Part shown: piece after piece, positions 15,571 through 24,445 of the stretch
Layout: the number at the start of each line of letters is the position of its first letter
Numbering within the stretch: the first letter of the stretch is position 1
DNA from: Paenibacillus macquariensis
GTDB taxonomy: Bacteria > Bacillota > Bacilli > Paenibacillales > Paenibacillaceae
Assembly: GCF_900156375.1 (NCBI RefSeq)
Contig: NZ_FTNK01000005.1
Coordinates: forward strand, 62,001 to 126,000
Direction of reading: 5' to 3'
DNA length: 64,000 nucleotides
Position numbers and translations under genes: made by a program
Notes under the pieces: generated by a model
Databases searched by the model: none
What the model was told of the DNA's origin: nothing
What the model saw: the letters and a program-made list of their open reading frames with translations, nothing else

Positions 15571-15601
15571 CTAAAAAAGGGCACCTAAAAGTGAAGTGCC
15601 C
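15571..15601 (-). terminator. Terminator of the reverse-strand gene 15624-16097
   Basis: GGGCAC pairs with GTGCCC around a 10-base loop, and on the reverse strand the stem is followed by TTTTTTAG. Confidence 0.75.
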
Positions 15602-15623
15602 AATCGGTCATTTCTCTTTAATA

Positions 15624-16097
15624 TTATTTTGCTGGTGTGAAAGTAAAGGTTTCCTTGTATTTTCTATCATGGGATTCGTTGTTTGAAGGTTTTCCGTACC
15701 AGCTAATTTCGATTTGAAGCTCCTTTGAATTAACAGAAATAGGGAAATTAGAAAAGTCGACTATCTCACCATGTTTAAAATTTTTGTGATGATCGTCTGA
15801 AATGCTCAATCCATACTTTGTTTGGGTATTTGGTTCATCTCTATAGGAGTTGAGCATGACGTTTTCTAATCCAACTCCGATATTGGTGATGATAATGTTG
15901 TACATTTCACTTTCATTTTTACGAGGTTTTGACATCTTAGAGTCATATTTCTCAACTTTTTTGATTTCAACTTTCCACTGATCAGATTGTTTTGATGTAG
16001 GTGTTTTGAAGAGATCATTTGATGCTACGGCAGTATATGGAGAAATTCCAACGGCTATAAAACAAAAAGTTAAGAAAATTATTAGCTTTTTCAGCAT
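15624..16097 (-). CDS. Secreted hypothetical protein (prophage cargo)
   Basis: A 157-residue protein from ATG 16097 (SD AGGAGG). A Lys-rich start and hydrophobic stretch LIIFLTFCFIAVGI ending in AVAS-ND form a signal peptide of about 27 residues. The mature part has beta-rich IIITNIGVGLENVML. It has its own terminator and opposite orientation, so it is probably expressed from the lysogen. Function unknown. Confidence 0.68.
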   Translation of the reverse strand: MLKKLIIFLTFCFIAVGISPYTAVASNDLFKTPTSKQSDQWKVEIKKVEKYDSKMSKPRKNESEMYNIIITNIGVGLENVMLNSYRDEPNTQTKYGLSISDDHHKNFKHGEIVDFSNFPISVNSKELQIEISWYGKPSNNESHDRKYKETFTFTPAK

Positions 16098-16193
16098 TGT
16101 TGCCTCCTGTGAAATAATCAATTTTTAATTAGTATCTCTTTGATAAGAAAAAATATTCTATTGCACAGTACGACGATGTTACGCATTACTGGG

Positions 16194-16226
16194 GGGAAAA
16201 AATATTCCTGCTCAATGAGCAGGAAT
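16194..16226 (-). terminator. Terminator of the DUF3231-like gene
   Basis: ATTCCTGCTC pairs with GAGCAGGAAT around a three-base loop, and the reverse strand then runs ATTTTTT. It lies 13 bases past the stop at 16239. Confidence 0.8.
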
Positions 16227-16238
16227 TATCCATTATAA

Positions 16239-16754
16239 CTATTCTTTAGAATCAGGTCGCTTCACTTGAAGAGGAGGAGGAATAAGCCAACCTTTTTCTT
16301 TATTCAACTCAAGGATCTTAGCGCCGAAAGCAGCCATAGTGAGATGGTACTTAGCAAACAAAGCACCAACATCCACTCTAATTGATTGACCCATAGCTTG
16401 GCTACAAGCAACCAACCCAATAGCAACGTCTGCCGAAATTTTAGCAGCAATTTCAGGATCAGTAAATCTTGCGCCCGCAGGGATATCTTCAAGTTTTACT
16501 GGTGGTCTTTCAGGCATGATTGGTGCAGGAGCAAATCCATTTTCAGTAAGTATTTTATCGAATTCTTTAATCTCTAGTTTTGCTTGATCAATTAGATCAT
16601 TGAGTATTTTTTTAAGGTCCTTGTCACCAGCGTGGTTTAAAAATGCTTGGTAGCATGATACAGCTCCTCTGGCAACCACAGAGCCACTCCATACACTAAA
16701 AATTTCACCATAATGCAATGGTTCATCTTTTGGATTGCCGTTTAAAATACCCAT
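16239..16754 (-). CDS. DUF3231-like ferritin-fold protein (prophage cargo)
   Basis: A 171-residue protein starting MGILNGNPKDEPLHYGEIF, with NHAGDKDLKKIL, LEDIPAGARFTDPEI, VACSQAMGQSIRVDVG and a GAKILELNKEKGWLIPPP ending. These match the DUF3231 family of Bacilli, predicted four-helix bundle proteins of unknown function that usually have chromosomal paralogues. SD GGAGC precedes the ATG. With its own terminator and reverse orientation it behaves as a cargo gene. Confidence 0.75.
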   Translation of the reverse strand: MGILNGNPKDEPLHYGEIFSVWSGSVVARGAVSCYQAFLNHAGDKDLKKILNDLIDQAKLEIKEFDKILTENGFAPAPIMPERPPVKLEDIPAGARFTDPEIAAKISADVAIGLVACSQAMGQSIRVDVGALFAKYHLTMAAFGAKILELNKEKGWLIPPPLQVKRPDSKE

Positions 16755-16904
16755 TATTTTAGCTCCTTCAATTCATAATTTTTAACATAGTTATTATGTC
16801 CGAGATAACTTAATTAATGTAAGAAGATGCAAAAGCCATATAAAAAGGTTATGGGGATAAAGATATAAACCATTATCCCCTAATAACAGGAGGTAAACAA
16901 AGAT

Positions 16905-17081
16905 ATGATAGTTAACTGGAAAATGAGTATTGGTTACCTAGGGGCTTGCAGAGAAGGCGAAGTAGAAATTCAGGACGAAGATTTTGAAGGATTGTCTGAA
17001 GAAGAACGAACAGTATTAATATACAAAGAAATTCATGAAGATGCTATGCAATATGTAGATATAAATCCAACCAATTTATAA
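16905..17081 (+). CDS. Small hypothetical protein
   Basis: A 58-residue acidic product (MIVNWKMSIGYLGACREGEVE...) with SD ACAGGAGGT. A hairpin (GGGGATAA/TTATCCCC at 16853-16880) precedes the SD. The family is common in phages, with unknown function. Confidence 0.6.
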   Translation: MIVNWKMSIGYLGACREGEVEIQDEDFEGLSEEERTVLIYKEIHEDAMQYVDINPTNL

Positions 17082-17108
17082 GAGAGGAAGAAGAGATATG
17101 AGAGAGTG

Positions 17109-17312
17109 TTATGTTAATATTCCTATGATTAAAATGAAGATGCCTGCGACTGTGATTAACACTCCACTAATCTTTGTAAGAGTTAAATAAGTATCGCTTG
17201 GTTCAGAATCACCATCTACTTTCCAACCTTCTCTTAGTTGCCAGGCGAAGTTAGGATTCAAGATATTCAATATACCAATCGCTATAAATAAAATTCCAGC
17301 AAATATGAGCAT
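17109..17312 (-). CDS. Two-TM small membrane protein (DUF6199-like)
   Basis: A 67-residue protein with two hydrophobic helices (MLIFAGILFIAIGILNIL and VLITVAGIFILIIGIL) separated by NPNFAWQLREGWKVDGDSEPSD. I associate this with DUF6199 membrane proteins. Reverse orientation and a clear SD (AAGGGG) support a third cargo gene. Function unknown. Confidence 0.65.
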   Translation of the reverse strand: MLIFAGILFIAIGILNILNPNFAWQLREGWKVDGDSEPSDTYLTLTKISGVLITVAGIFILIIGILT

Positions 17313-17393
17313 TTAATTCAACCCCTTTTCAAATAAATACGCAGAAATTGGAAAATTGTTTCATTATCAAAATTAACTGGGAGGTAATCCCTA

Positions 17394-17693
17394 ATGGAGA
17401 ATAGAGACCTACAAGCCGAGCTTGCAGCCGAAAAAGAAAAATCAGCTCATTGGATATGTAAGCACACAGCAGCAGAACAAAAGTACCAGACTCAGTCTAA
17501 TGTGATAGCTGAATTGAGAGGACGAGCTATTATGGCAGAAGAGAGAGAACAGAAGCTGAAGGAAGCTATAAAAGAAGCTCTAAAGTGGACTTGGTATCAC
17601 GGTGAAGCCAACATGCTTGAGATAGAAAACGGATTGGAAGGCACTCTTGATACCCTTTACCCCTTAGATAAGGAGGAGAGCACTAATGTGTAA
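17394..17693 (+). CDS. Hypothetical coiled-coil phage protein
   Basis: A 99-residue, Ala/Glu/Lys-rich, almost entirely helical protein. SD GGGAGGT. It overlaps the next gene by eight bases. Confidence 0.6.
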   Translation: MENRDLQAELAAEKEKSAHWICKHTAAEQKYQTQSNVIAELRGRAIMAEEREQKLKEAIKEALKWTWYHGEANMLEIENGLEGTLDTLYPLDKEESTNV

Positions 17694-17934
17694 ATGCCTA
17701 CAAGAACTAGCCAGTCAACATTCCAAGAGTAGTCACCAGAACCGAAGGGATGCAGAGGTTCAAACAAATGTGAATATTAACATCATAATCAGACCCTATA
17801 TATTTGATGATATAAAGGGTGCTCGGCTATCCAAAACGGTGATATATAAGGATATCCCACCTAAGTTCTGTCCGATCTGTGGTAAAAAGGTGCGCGGATA
17901 CCAAGAAGCCAATTCTGCGGGGTCCAGAGCATGA
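17686..17934 (+). CDS. Hypothetical protein with CPICGKK zinc knuckle
   Basis: An 82-residue protein with MCKCLQEL at the N-terminus and FCPICGKKVRGY near residue 63. One CxC and one CxxC could bind one zinc. The stop overlaps the next start (ATGA). Confidence 0.6.
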   Translation: MCKCLQELASQHSKSSHQNRRDAEVQTNVNINIIIRPYIFDDIKGARLSKTVIYKDIPPKFCPICGKKVRGYQEANSAGSRA

Positions 17935-18134
17935 GTGAAACTGTAACAGCTAAAACGTATTGGGTATGGACGGATAAAGCAGCGACAAAGAATCCAGCGT
18001 ACAGCCGATCAGGTGAGCCAATATGGGAAGATAAACGTTATGAAGCTCCTAAACAATGGTTAACAGATGGATTGATTCAAGACGCTGAAGACGTGGACAA
18101 GGAAGGGCAAACAACTATATTTGACTTTATATAA
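17931..18134 (+). CDS. Small hypothetical protein
   Basis: A 67-residue protein rich in Lys, Trp and Asp, coupled to the gene before it by ATGA. No family recognised. Confidence 0.55.
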   Translation: MSETVTAKTYWVWTDKAATKNPAYSRSGEPIWEDKRYEAPKQWLTDGLIQDAEDVDKEGQTTIFDFI

Positions 18135-18146
18135 GGGGTGAATACA

Positions 18147-18623
18147 TTGAAGGAACTATTAAAGAGTTACAGAATTACACGATCACTCTTGATGAAAGCG
18201 AAAATAGATGCAAATGAAGAAGATGAACCATTAATCAGAGCTATGTTGTCAGATGTCCAGTTCGCTATAGACTGGCTAAATAGAGGTCATGAACCTGACC
18301 CTCGTAGACCTATACACCGTAGATCAGGAAGGCAACGCACTATCACTAAAGATCCATTGTATATGCAGTCATACGCTCAGCCGTCAGCTTGTGGGAGCCC
18401 AACAACATTAAGTGACCATGAAAGGTTTCAAATAGATGATGCACTGTCCACATTGAGTGAAAGAGAGAAACAGGCCTACACATTTCGGTATGGATTGTGC
18501 TTTAGTATTGGACAAGTTGCGCAGGAAATGGATATCAGTCGAGGTGCGGCCCAGACAATGTTGGATAGAGCAGAATTGAAGATAAAGGAGAATAAAGCAA
18601 ATAGCCTATTCCTTGTGGGATAG
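18147..18623 (+). CDS. Sigma-factor-like late gene regulator (ArpU-like)
   Basis: A 158-residue protein whose C-terminus is a sigma region 4-type helix-turn-helix: LSTLSEREKQAYTFRYGLCFS, then VAQEMDISRGAAQTMLDRAELKI. Proteins of this kind close the early region of Gram-positive prophages and control late transcription. TTG 18147 is preferred to GTG 18138, because AAGGGGTG would overlap the latter. The noncoding interval that follows is where its target promoter is expected. Confidence 0.75.
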   Translation: MKELLKSYRITRSLLMKAKIDANEEDEPLIRAMLSDVQFAIDWLNRGHEPDPRRPIHRRSGRQRTITKDPLYMQSYAQPSACGSPTTLSDHERFQIDDALSTLSEREKQAYTFRYGLCFSIGQVAQEMDISRGAAQTMLDRAELKIKENKANSLFLVG

Positions 18624-18973
18624 GTTTTATAAAATGAAAAATTACTTAATAATAATTATAGGAATTTAATGTAATGTCTGTTAAGATTGATGTGCCTAAG
18701 TAACAGTTAAATCTCACTAAATGGTTTCTAAAGATCTTGGGGAAGATCTTGAGTGCCCACAATTATGTAAGTCATATTTTTATGAATGGAGGTGCATACG
18801 TCAATTTGATCCTGTCATTTGGAAAACACTCGCCATCGGCAAAAAAAAGCACGCCATCGGCGCAGGGTTTAGGAAAAATATTAAGAAAAATATATTTTTC
18901 TGATTAGGATTTTCTAATTTTGGAAAATAATTTATATTTTAGAGAAATAATAAAAAAAGCTTTCTATATATTG

Positions 18974-19025
18974 GTTAAATTTATATTAATAACATTATAT
19001 TAGTTAAATTTATATTAATAACATT
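18974..19025. repeat. Tandem 23-bp direct repeat
   Basis: The 23-bp unit starting GTTAAATTTATATTAATAAC occurs at 18974-18996 and again at 19003-19025, both exact, with a 29-bp period. It lies just after the late regulator gene and could be a regulator-binding or replication element. Confidence 0.8.
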
Positions 19026-19058
19026 CATGTTGTTAAAAAAACTTATGAATTAAAAAGG

Positions 19059-19088
19059 AAAGATCAGGGGGAGGCCCTGATCTTTTTC
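19059..19088 (+). terminator. Rho-independent terminator
   Basis: GATCAGGG pairs with CCCTGATC around a five-base loop, preceded by A residues and followed by TTTTTC. It probably ends early transcription. Confidence 0.85.
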
Positions 19089-19302
19089 TTATTGCGCATA
19101 TTTGTAACCTGAAAGTCATGCCCGGCAAAATTCTCTAAAGATCTGTTAATACAAAAACACCTTTTCGGTTCGGCTCTGGTCTCAGGGGAATAAGACCATT
19201 ACGAGTTAGAGGTTCCCTGGTCCAAAGACGACTATCGGTTATTTCAATTATGTACCGGCATCCTTTTAACCTTACTTACTTAAATAATTAATCATCACTT
19301 TA

Positions 19303-19470
19303 CTAAGATCTAGTTGTTGTTCTAGTTGTAGTAGTAGTTGTTGTTTTGGTGTTTGTTACTGTTTCTGTTTCTTGTGTTACTTTGTTCTTTTTCTTCATTA
19401 ATAGAATTACTAAAGGAATGATAGCGATCAGTACCTTTATGCCTAAGACAATACCAGCAGTTAAACTCAT
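19303..19470 (-). CDS. Small membrane protein with Thr-rich tail
   Basis: A 55-residue protein. Residues 3-26 form one hydrophobic helix (GIVLGIKVLIAIIPLVILLM), then comes KKKNK, then a tail of almost only Thr with scattered Arg. SD GAAAGAGG is well placed. The layout predicts one membrane helix with a cytoplasmic basic anchor. Function unknown. Confidence 0.6.
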   Translation of the reverse strand: MSLTAGIVLGIKVLIAIIPLVILLMKKKNKVTQETETVTNTKTTTTTTTRTTTRS

Positions 19471-19840
19471 TCACGGCCTCTTTCTGGTGTGATAACAGAC
19501 CGCCGTTAAGGCACTGCCAATATTATAACATTCATCATTATATTATTGAATATTAAATATTTATCATGATTGATATATTATATGTACGCAAGTAATACAT
19601 GCTAATTTAAGAATTATTACCGATAGGCTTAATTACCACTACTAATTCTTTAATTGAATAATTTTGGCATTAAAAGTTATTCATTTTTCGACCTTTAAAG
19701 CGATTAATAGTACTTTAATAGCAAAATCGCCTGTAAGGTAGTGAGAAATTTCAAGGAAGTTAATTGATTAACTCTGATAGCTTGAATAAGTGGATTAATT
19801 GTATTACACCTGCCACCTATAATTAGAGAGTTTAATTATT
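19471..19840. other. AT-rich noncoding interval
   Basis: I see no gene in this stretch. A TATAAT at 19818-19823 is a plausible -10 for the small gene at 19858, but its -35 is weak. Several ATTAAT-type repeats give it a regulatory look. Confidence 0.5.
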
Positions 19841-19857
19841 CGTGAAGGAGCTTCACG
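19841..19857 (+). promoter_or_regulatory. Hairpin sequestering the SD of 19858-19995
   Basis: CGTGAAG (19841-19847), GAG, CTTCACG (19851-19857) form a perfect 7-bp stem that abuts the ATG. The SD GAAGGAG at 19844-19850 lies in the 5' arm and loop. Folding should limit initiation. Confidence 0.6.
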
Positions 19858-19995
19858 ATGAAGCCATTAGAGGAAGAAGCAACATATCAACAGCCTAAAA
19901 CTGTACTCACAGTTTCAAATCCTGTCATTCGTATTATTCATAACTTGTTTCATACTAGCCATACCTTCGAGAGTGGCATTCTTAAATACAAATAA
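19858..19995 (+). CDS. Small hypothetical protein behind an SD hairpin
   Basis: A 45-residue protein with an acidic start and a C-terminal IRIIHNLFHTSHTFESGILKYK. No family recognised. The SD GAAGGAG is embedded in a hairpin, suggesting controlled translation. Confidence 0.5.
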   Translation: MKPLEEEATYQQPKTVLTVSNPVIRIIHNLFHTSHTFESGILKYK

Positions 19996-20036
19996 TACCT
20001 CTTGGTGTAGAGTATATTTATCAGGAGGTGATTTGA

Positions 20037-20255
20037 ATGAATATAAAAATCGAATTGAAAATCTATTTTATTGGAGGTAGAGAATTATCTGTTGCCACAG
20101 ATTCCTCAATAATTGAGAAGTTGAAAATAGAAGATTGGATAGAAATTGGAGACCGACATATTAGAACTGCAAACATAACAGATATATCAGTGATTGAACT
20201 TGAACAAGATAATAAATTTAAGTATCCAAGCCCAATAATAGAAGGCGGTTTCTAA
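20037..20255 (+). CDS. Hypothetical protein
   Basis: A 72-residue protein predicted to be beta-rich (IKIELKIYFIGGRELSV). SD AGGAGGTG is strong. It resembles small phage proteins of unknown role near the terminase. Confidence 0.55.
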   Translation: MNIKIELKIYFIGGRELSVATDSSIIEKLKIEDWIEIGDRHIRTANITDISVIELEQDNKFKYPSPIIEGGF

Positions 20256-20338
20256 AATTGAGTCGCCAATAGGCTACATTCTTATTGCAGGTGAATACTT
20301 CCTGATGTCGAAATATGATGTAAGGGAGGTGATAAATA

Positions 20339-20647
20339 ATGAAAGGATTTACTACAAATGCAGTAATAGCGCATGCTCAAAGCAAAAGATGGAGTTTCGT
20401 TAGATTTACTCTGATTTATCAAACTGGCAGAATAGCAGCAGTGACCAGTGAAGAGGTCATTCCTGATGAGGTACTTAATCTCCCAGTGGATTCTCATTAT
20501 GCGGAAATCCGCGAAAATACTGAAGACAGGGCAATGTTTTGGAGCTATGCAACAGACGGTAACGTGTTTATTAATGAAAATCACATTCCGCCAACAGAGG
20601 GACCTGAACCGGTTATTATTGTAATGGAACCAGTCGAAAAGATTTAG
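20339..20647 (+). CDS. Hypothetical protein
   Basis: A 102-residue protein with no motif I recognise. SD GGGAGGTG. A terminator hairpin follows, separating it from the packaging genes. Confidence 0.55.
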   Translation: MKGFTTNAVIAHAQSKRWSFVRFTLIYQTGRIAAVTSEEVIPDEVLNLPVDSHYAEIRENTEDRAMFWSYATDGNVFINENHIPPTEGPEPVIIVMEPVEKI

Positions 20648-20655
20648 TCTAGCTA

Positions 20656-20680
20656 AGCGCCCTAACAAGGTGCTTTTTCT
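20656..20680 (+). terminator. Terminator before the packaging genes
   Basis: AGCGCC pairs with GGTGCT (one G-T pair) around a seven-base loop, followed by TTTTTC. Confidence 0.6.
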
Positions 20681-20741
20681 TTTGCCTTCATAAGGTACAA
20701 ACGTTACAAAACAACACAACGTCGGGGGTGGTGATAATGTA

Positions 20742-21431
20742 GTGGCTGATAATCATGTTTTAGCCGAGAAAGATTACATGGCGGGTCATAAATATAAAGA
20801 GATTGCCGAAAAATATGGTGTCACTCTCAACACGGTAAAGAGTTGGAAACAACGACATAGTTGGAGCCGTGATATGGGTGCACCCTTCGAAAAAGGTGTG
20901 CACACAAATAGAGGGGGCGCACCTCCTGGTAATAAGAATGCAATCGGGAATGATGGTGGAGCTCCTGAGAAGAATTCAAATGCTGTCACTCACGGGTTCT
21001 TTCGCAAGTTTCTGCCTGATGACACGTTAGAGATCATGGAAGAGATAGAAACACGCTCTCTATTAGATATGATGTGGGATCAGATAACAATTCAATACGC
21101 TGCTATACTCAGAGCTCAACAGATCATGTTTGTTGCAAATAAAGAGGACGTAACCAAAGTCTTAACTAAGTCTGCAGACAATGCGTTTGGTGGATCTGAG
21201 GAATGGGAATATCAACACGCTTGGGATAAACAAGCATCATTTTTACAAGCTCAGAGTAGGGCTATGAGTACTCTTCAAAGCATGATTAAGCAGTATGAAG
21301 ATATGTGTCGTCAAGGTCATGCAGACGAAGAGCAACAGCTTAAAATCAGTAAGTTGAAAGCAGAGGTCAAGGCACTAGATAAAGTAAGTGCTGCTGAATC
21401 AGTAGTCTTTAAGGATGATCTTCATGAGTAG
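20742..21431 (+). CDS. terS: Terminase small subunit
   Basis: A 229-residue PBSX-type small terminase. The N-terminal helix-turn-helix ([21 protein letters not shown]) should bind the packaging site. A Gly/Asn/Pro-rich linker with repeated GGAP motifs (about 45-75) and a helical oligomerisation region follow. GTG start. It overlaps the large subunit by eight bases. Confidence 0.88.
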   Translation: MADNHVLAEKDYMAGHKYKEIAEKYGVTLNTVKSWKQRHSWSRDMGAPFEKGVHTNRGGAPPGNKNAIGNDGGAPEKNSNAVTHGFFRKFLPDDTLEIMEEIETRSLLDMMWDQITIQYAAILRAQQIMFVANKEDVTKVLTKSADNAFGGSEEWEYQHAWDKQASFLQAQSRAMSTLQSMIKQYEDMCRQGHADEEQQLKISKLKAEVKALDKVSAAESVVFKDDLHE

Positions 21432-22671
21432 TAAAGAGATAAGTTTACAAGATACCGTAGGCAAAGGGTATGCCGACTTTTGGCGTTATGAGGGACGGTA
21501 CAGAGTTGTAAAAGGTGGTCGGGGATCAAAGAAGAGTGTCACAACGGCATTGTGGATCGTATATAACATGATGAAAATGCCTTTATCTAATACATTGGTC
21601 CTGAGGAAGACATTTAATGCTCATAAAGATTCAACATTTACGCAACTTAAATGGGCTGCAAACCGGTTGAAGGTGTCTCATTTATGGCATTTCAAGAAGA
21701 GTCCACTAGAAGCTATATACAAACCAACAGGACAAATGATTCTGTTTAGGGGATTAGATGATCCAATGTCCATTACATCTATTACGGTGGAGAATGGATA
21801 TCTGTGTTGGGCGTGGTTTGAAGAAGCCTACCAACTCATGAATGAAGATGATTTTGATAAGGTGGATATGTCTATACGTGGTGAGCTACCAGAAGGATAC
21901 TTTAAACAATTGACGCTATCGTTTAACCCGTGGAATGAGAAACACTGGTTGAAGAAGCGTTTTTTTGACGTTCCCAATGATAATGTCATGGCTATTACAA
22001 CTAATTATAGATGTAATGAGTTCCTTGGCGATGATGACCGCGCTTTGTTTGAATGGATGAAGAAGCACAAACCCAAGCGGCATAAGGTTGAGGGCGATGG
22101 AGATTGGGGTATAGCTGAAGGCGCTGTCTATGAGGACTGGCGAGAAGAAGACTTTGATTATCGTGCAATTGCGAAAATGAAAGGATATAAAGCTGTATTC
22201 GGCTTAGACTTTGGTTACACCAATGACCCGAGTGCGCTTGTATGTGCTTTGGTAAATAAAGAAGAGAAGAAGCTTTATATATTCGATGAACATTATGAAC
22301 ACGGCATGAAGAATGATGATATTGCAGCTATGATCAAGCGCAAAGAATATGCCAAAGAGCGTATTATAGCCGATTCATCTGAACCCAAGTCTATTGACGA
22401 AATACGCGGTCATGGAATTGGACGCATTCGTGCAGCTGATAAAGGTCCTGATAGCGTTAAGGCTGGGATTCAATTCATACAGCAGTTTGAAATCATTGTT
22501 CATAAATTCAATTGTCCTAATATTGCTATTGAGCTTTCCGGTTATGTGTGGGATCAGAATAAGGCAGGAAAGTTTCTTAATCGTCCAGTTGATGACTTTA
22601 ACCATACGTTAGATGCTTTACGTTATGCCATGGAACAGATCCGTAAGCCAGATGCAATCTCATTTGATTAG
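21424..22671 (+). CDS. terL: Terminase large subunit, PBSX family
   Basis: A 415-residue packaging motor. The ATPase part has Walker A-like [13 protein letters not shown] near residue 30 and a Walker B-like [10 protein letters not shown]. The nuclease part has [29 protein letters not shown] and [13 protein letters not shown], with acidic residues for metal binding. ATG 21424 is preferred to ATG 21415 by its SD AAGGATG. Confidence 0.92.
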   Translation: MSSKEISLQDTVGKGYADFWRYEGRYRVVKGGRGSKKSVTTALWIVYNMMKMPLSNTLVLRKTFNAHKDSTFTQLKWAANRLKVSHLWHFKKSPLEAIYKPTGQMILFRGLDDPMSITSITVENGYLCWAWFEEAYQLMNEDDFDKVDMSIRGELPEGYFKQLTLSFNPWNEKHWLKKRFFDVPNDNVMAITTNYRCNEFLGDDDRALFEWMKKHKPKRHKVEGDGDWGIAEGAVYEDWREEDFDYRAIAKMKGYKAVFGLDFGYTNDPSALVCALVNKEEKKLYIFDEHYEHGMKNDDIAAMIKRKEYAKERIIADSSEPKSIDEIRGHGIGRIRAADKGPDSVKAGIQFIQQFEIIVHKFNCPNIAIELSGYVWDQNKAGKFLNRPVDDFNHTLDALRYAMEQIRKPDAISFD

Positions 22672-22686
22672 AAGGGAGGTTAAGAC

Positions 22687-24165
22687 TTGAGTACAACACA
22701 GGATATTATCCGAAACCTAGATGATAATGCACCTATGACATTACGGGAGATCATCACACAAGAATTGAGTGACTTCAAAGGTTCAGAACGACGCAAGCTC
22801 ATGATTACGGGTCAAGAGTACTATGAGATGAAGACAGACATTTTGAAGAACCGTAGAACAGGGATAGGTGAAGGTGGTCGCGTTATAGATGTTGAGAACT
22901 TGGCTAACAACAAACTGGTGCATGGCTTCATACGTAAGCTTGTAGATCAGAAGGTAGGTTATCTACTATCTAAACCATTCAGCATCCAAACTGATGGCAA
23001 CGAACCTTATAAGGAAGCATTAGAGGGCTATCTAGGTAAGTCATTCAAACGACTACTTCGTAATGTAGGTAAGAATGCCATCAATAAAGGCATTGGCTGG
23101 ATTCAAGTGTATTACAACGACAAAGGCGAGCTATCTTTTAAGCTAATACCTTCTGAGGAAATCGTGCCGTTGTGGAAAGATGCAGCTCATACCGAATTGG
23201 ATGCTATCATTCGTTTCTATGATGTTGAAGTGTATGAGGCTAAGAATAAGGTAACAGTCACCAAGGTTGAGTTTTGGAACCTAGAAGGTGTTAAGAGATA
23301 CAAGATTGATTCTCATGTCACAGGCCAACTCATACCAGATGAAGATGCAGGGGCTGATACAAGTCACTTTGCTGTTGTTGGTGAGGATGATGTTGAAGAG
23401 CCTTTGAATTGGGAACAGATACCCTTCATACCGTTTAAGTACAACGCTGAGGAAATGCCTCTGGTTAAAGTGTTGAAGACATTGGTGGATAACTACGATA
23501 AAACTATGTCAGACAATGCCAATAACCTTGAGGACCTACCCAATAGCACCTATGTATTGAAGAACTACGATGGTGCCAATCTAGGGGAGTTCAGAAAGAA
23601 CCTTTCATTATATAGAGCTATAAAGGTAAGTGGTGATGGTGATGTAGATACACTAAGCCTTACTATCGACACTGAAGCCTTTAAGACTCATGTAGGTATG
23701 TTACGTAAGAACATCTATGAGTTTGGGCGTGGATTGGATACACAATCAGAGAACTTCGCTCAGGATAAATCAGGTACGGCCATTCGGTTCTCTTATGGCG
23801 ACTTGGACCTGGATGCAAATGATTTAGAGAATGAGTTTCAAGCAGCCTTAGAACAGCTCATATGGTTCATTGACCAACACCTATTCAATACCGCTAAGGT
23901 TGATTACTCAGATATTAACGTAGACATCCTATTTAATCGGGATATTTTGATCAATGAAACAGAATCGATCACCAATGCTAAAGATAGTGTAGGGATCATT
24001 TCAGATGAGACCATTGTTGCCAATCATCCATGGACGACAGATACACAGGCTGAATTGGATCGCATCAAGAAAGAACAAGAGTCGGTCATGGATGATTACC
24101 CTAGTTTAGTAACTAAAGACCAAGGAGGTGGTAATGATGATGATAACCAAGCAAACAGCAACTAA
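22687..24165 (+). CDS. Portal protein (SPP1 gp6-like)
   Basis: A 492-residue portal with the gp6 pattern: YYEMKTDILKNRR, NNKLVHGFIRKLVDQKVGYLLSKP, PSEEIVPLWKD and a central SDNANNLEDLPNSTYVLKNYDG. It forms the dodecameric vertex for DNA entry. TTG start with SD AAGGGAGG. Confidence 0.9.
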   Translation: MSTTQDIIRNLDDNAPMTLREIITQELSDFKGSERRKLMITGQEYYEMKTDILKNRRTGIGEGGRVIDVENLANNKLVHGFIRKLVDQKVGYLLSKPFSIQTDGNEPYKEALEGYLGKSFKRLLRNVGKNAINKGIGWIQVYYNDKGELSFKLIPSEEIVPLWKDAAHTELDAIIRFYDVEVYEAKNKVTVTKVEFWNLEGVKRYKIDSHVTGQLIPDEDAGADTSHFAVVGEDDVEEPLNWEQIPFIPFKYNAEEMPLVKVLKTLVDNYDKTMSDNANNLEDLPNSTYVLKNYDGANLGEFRKNLSLYRAIKVSGDGDVDTLSLTIDTEAFKTHVGMLRKNIYEFGRGLDTQSENFAQDKSGTAIRFSYGDLDLDANDLENEFQAALEQLIWFIDQHLFNTAKVDYSDINVDILFNRDILINETESITNAKDSVGIISDETIVANHPWTTDTQAELDRIKKEQESVMDDYPSLVTKDQGGGNDDDNQANSN

Positions 24166-24445
24166 GGTAAATGAACTTATATGCACGTTGTGTGATAATG
24201 TGGCATCTGCTGGTAACCCTGCGGAACAGGTTGAAGGCATCGCACGACTAATAGATTCATTGGGTGGAAGTGCATATGAAATATTCAATCCTGTTGTAGG
24301 ATTTGAAACTGGTGGGTTTTGCTCTCAGGAAGAAGCAGACGCGCGCACTAAACGCCCTCGAACAAGTGAAGTTGATGTAATAGTAAATAAAATCAAGCAA
24401 GGGATAGAAGCTTCAATGAAATCGGGGAATGGGATTAGCTCATGA
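24134..24445 (+). CDS. Hypothetical protein between portal and minor capsid genes
   Basis: A product of about 103 residues, starting at one of three tandem ATG codons (24134, 24137, 24140) after AAGGAGGTG. It overlaps the portal 3' end and the minor capsid start. Unrecognised; a CTLCD motif and a helical C-terminus are visible. Confidence 0.55.
   Translation: MMMITKQTATKVNELICTLCDNVASAGNPAEQVEGIARLIDSLGGSAYEIFNPVVGFETGGFCSQEEADARTKRPRTSEVDVIVNKIKQGIEASMKSGNGISS

Larger units (their letters stand above)
18624..19302. other. Noncoding interval between early and late regions
   Basis: This 679-bp AT-rich stretch has no convincing gene. A 60-codon frame at 18721-18903 lacks an SD and family features. 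It holds a repeated CGCCATCGGC near 18830-18860, a 23-bp direct repeat at 18974-19025 and a strong terminator at 19059-19088. A more GC-rich block at about 19150-19260 with short inverted repeats could encode an RNA. Confidence 0.6.

Noticed and set aside
18721..18903. 60-codon forward frame after the late regulator
   Set aside because: No SD, low-complexity AT-rich 3' end, no protein-like pattern.
20282..20719. 145-codon reverse frame
   Set aside because: Lies opposite 20339-20647, which has a strong SD; the reverse frame has Cys/His-rich translation typical of antisense reading.
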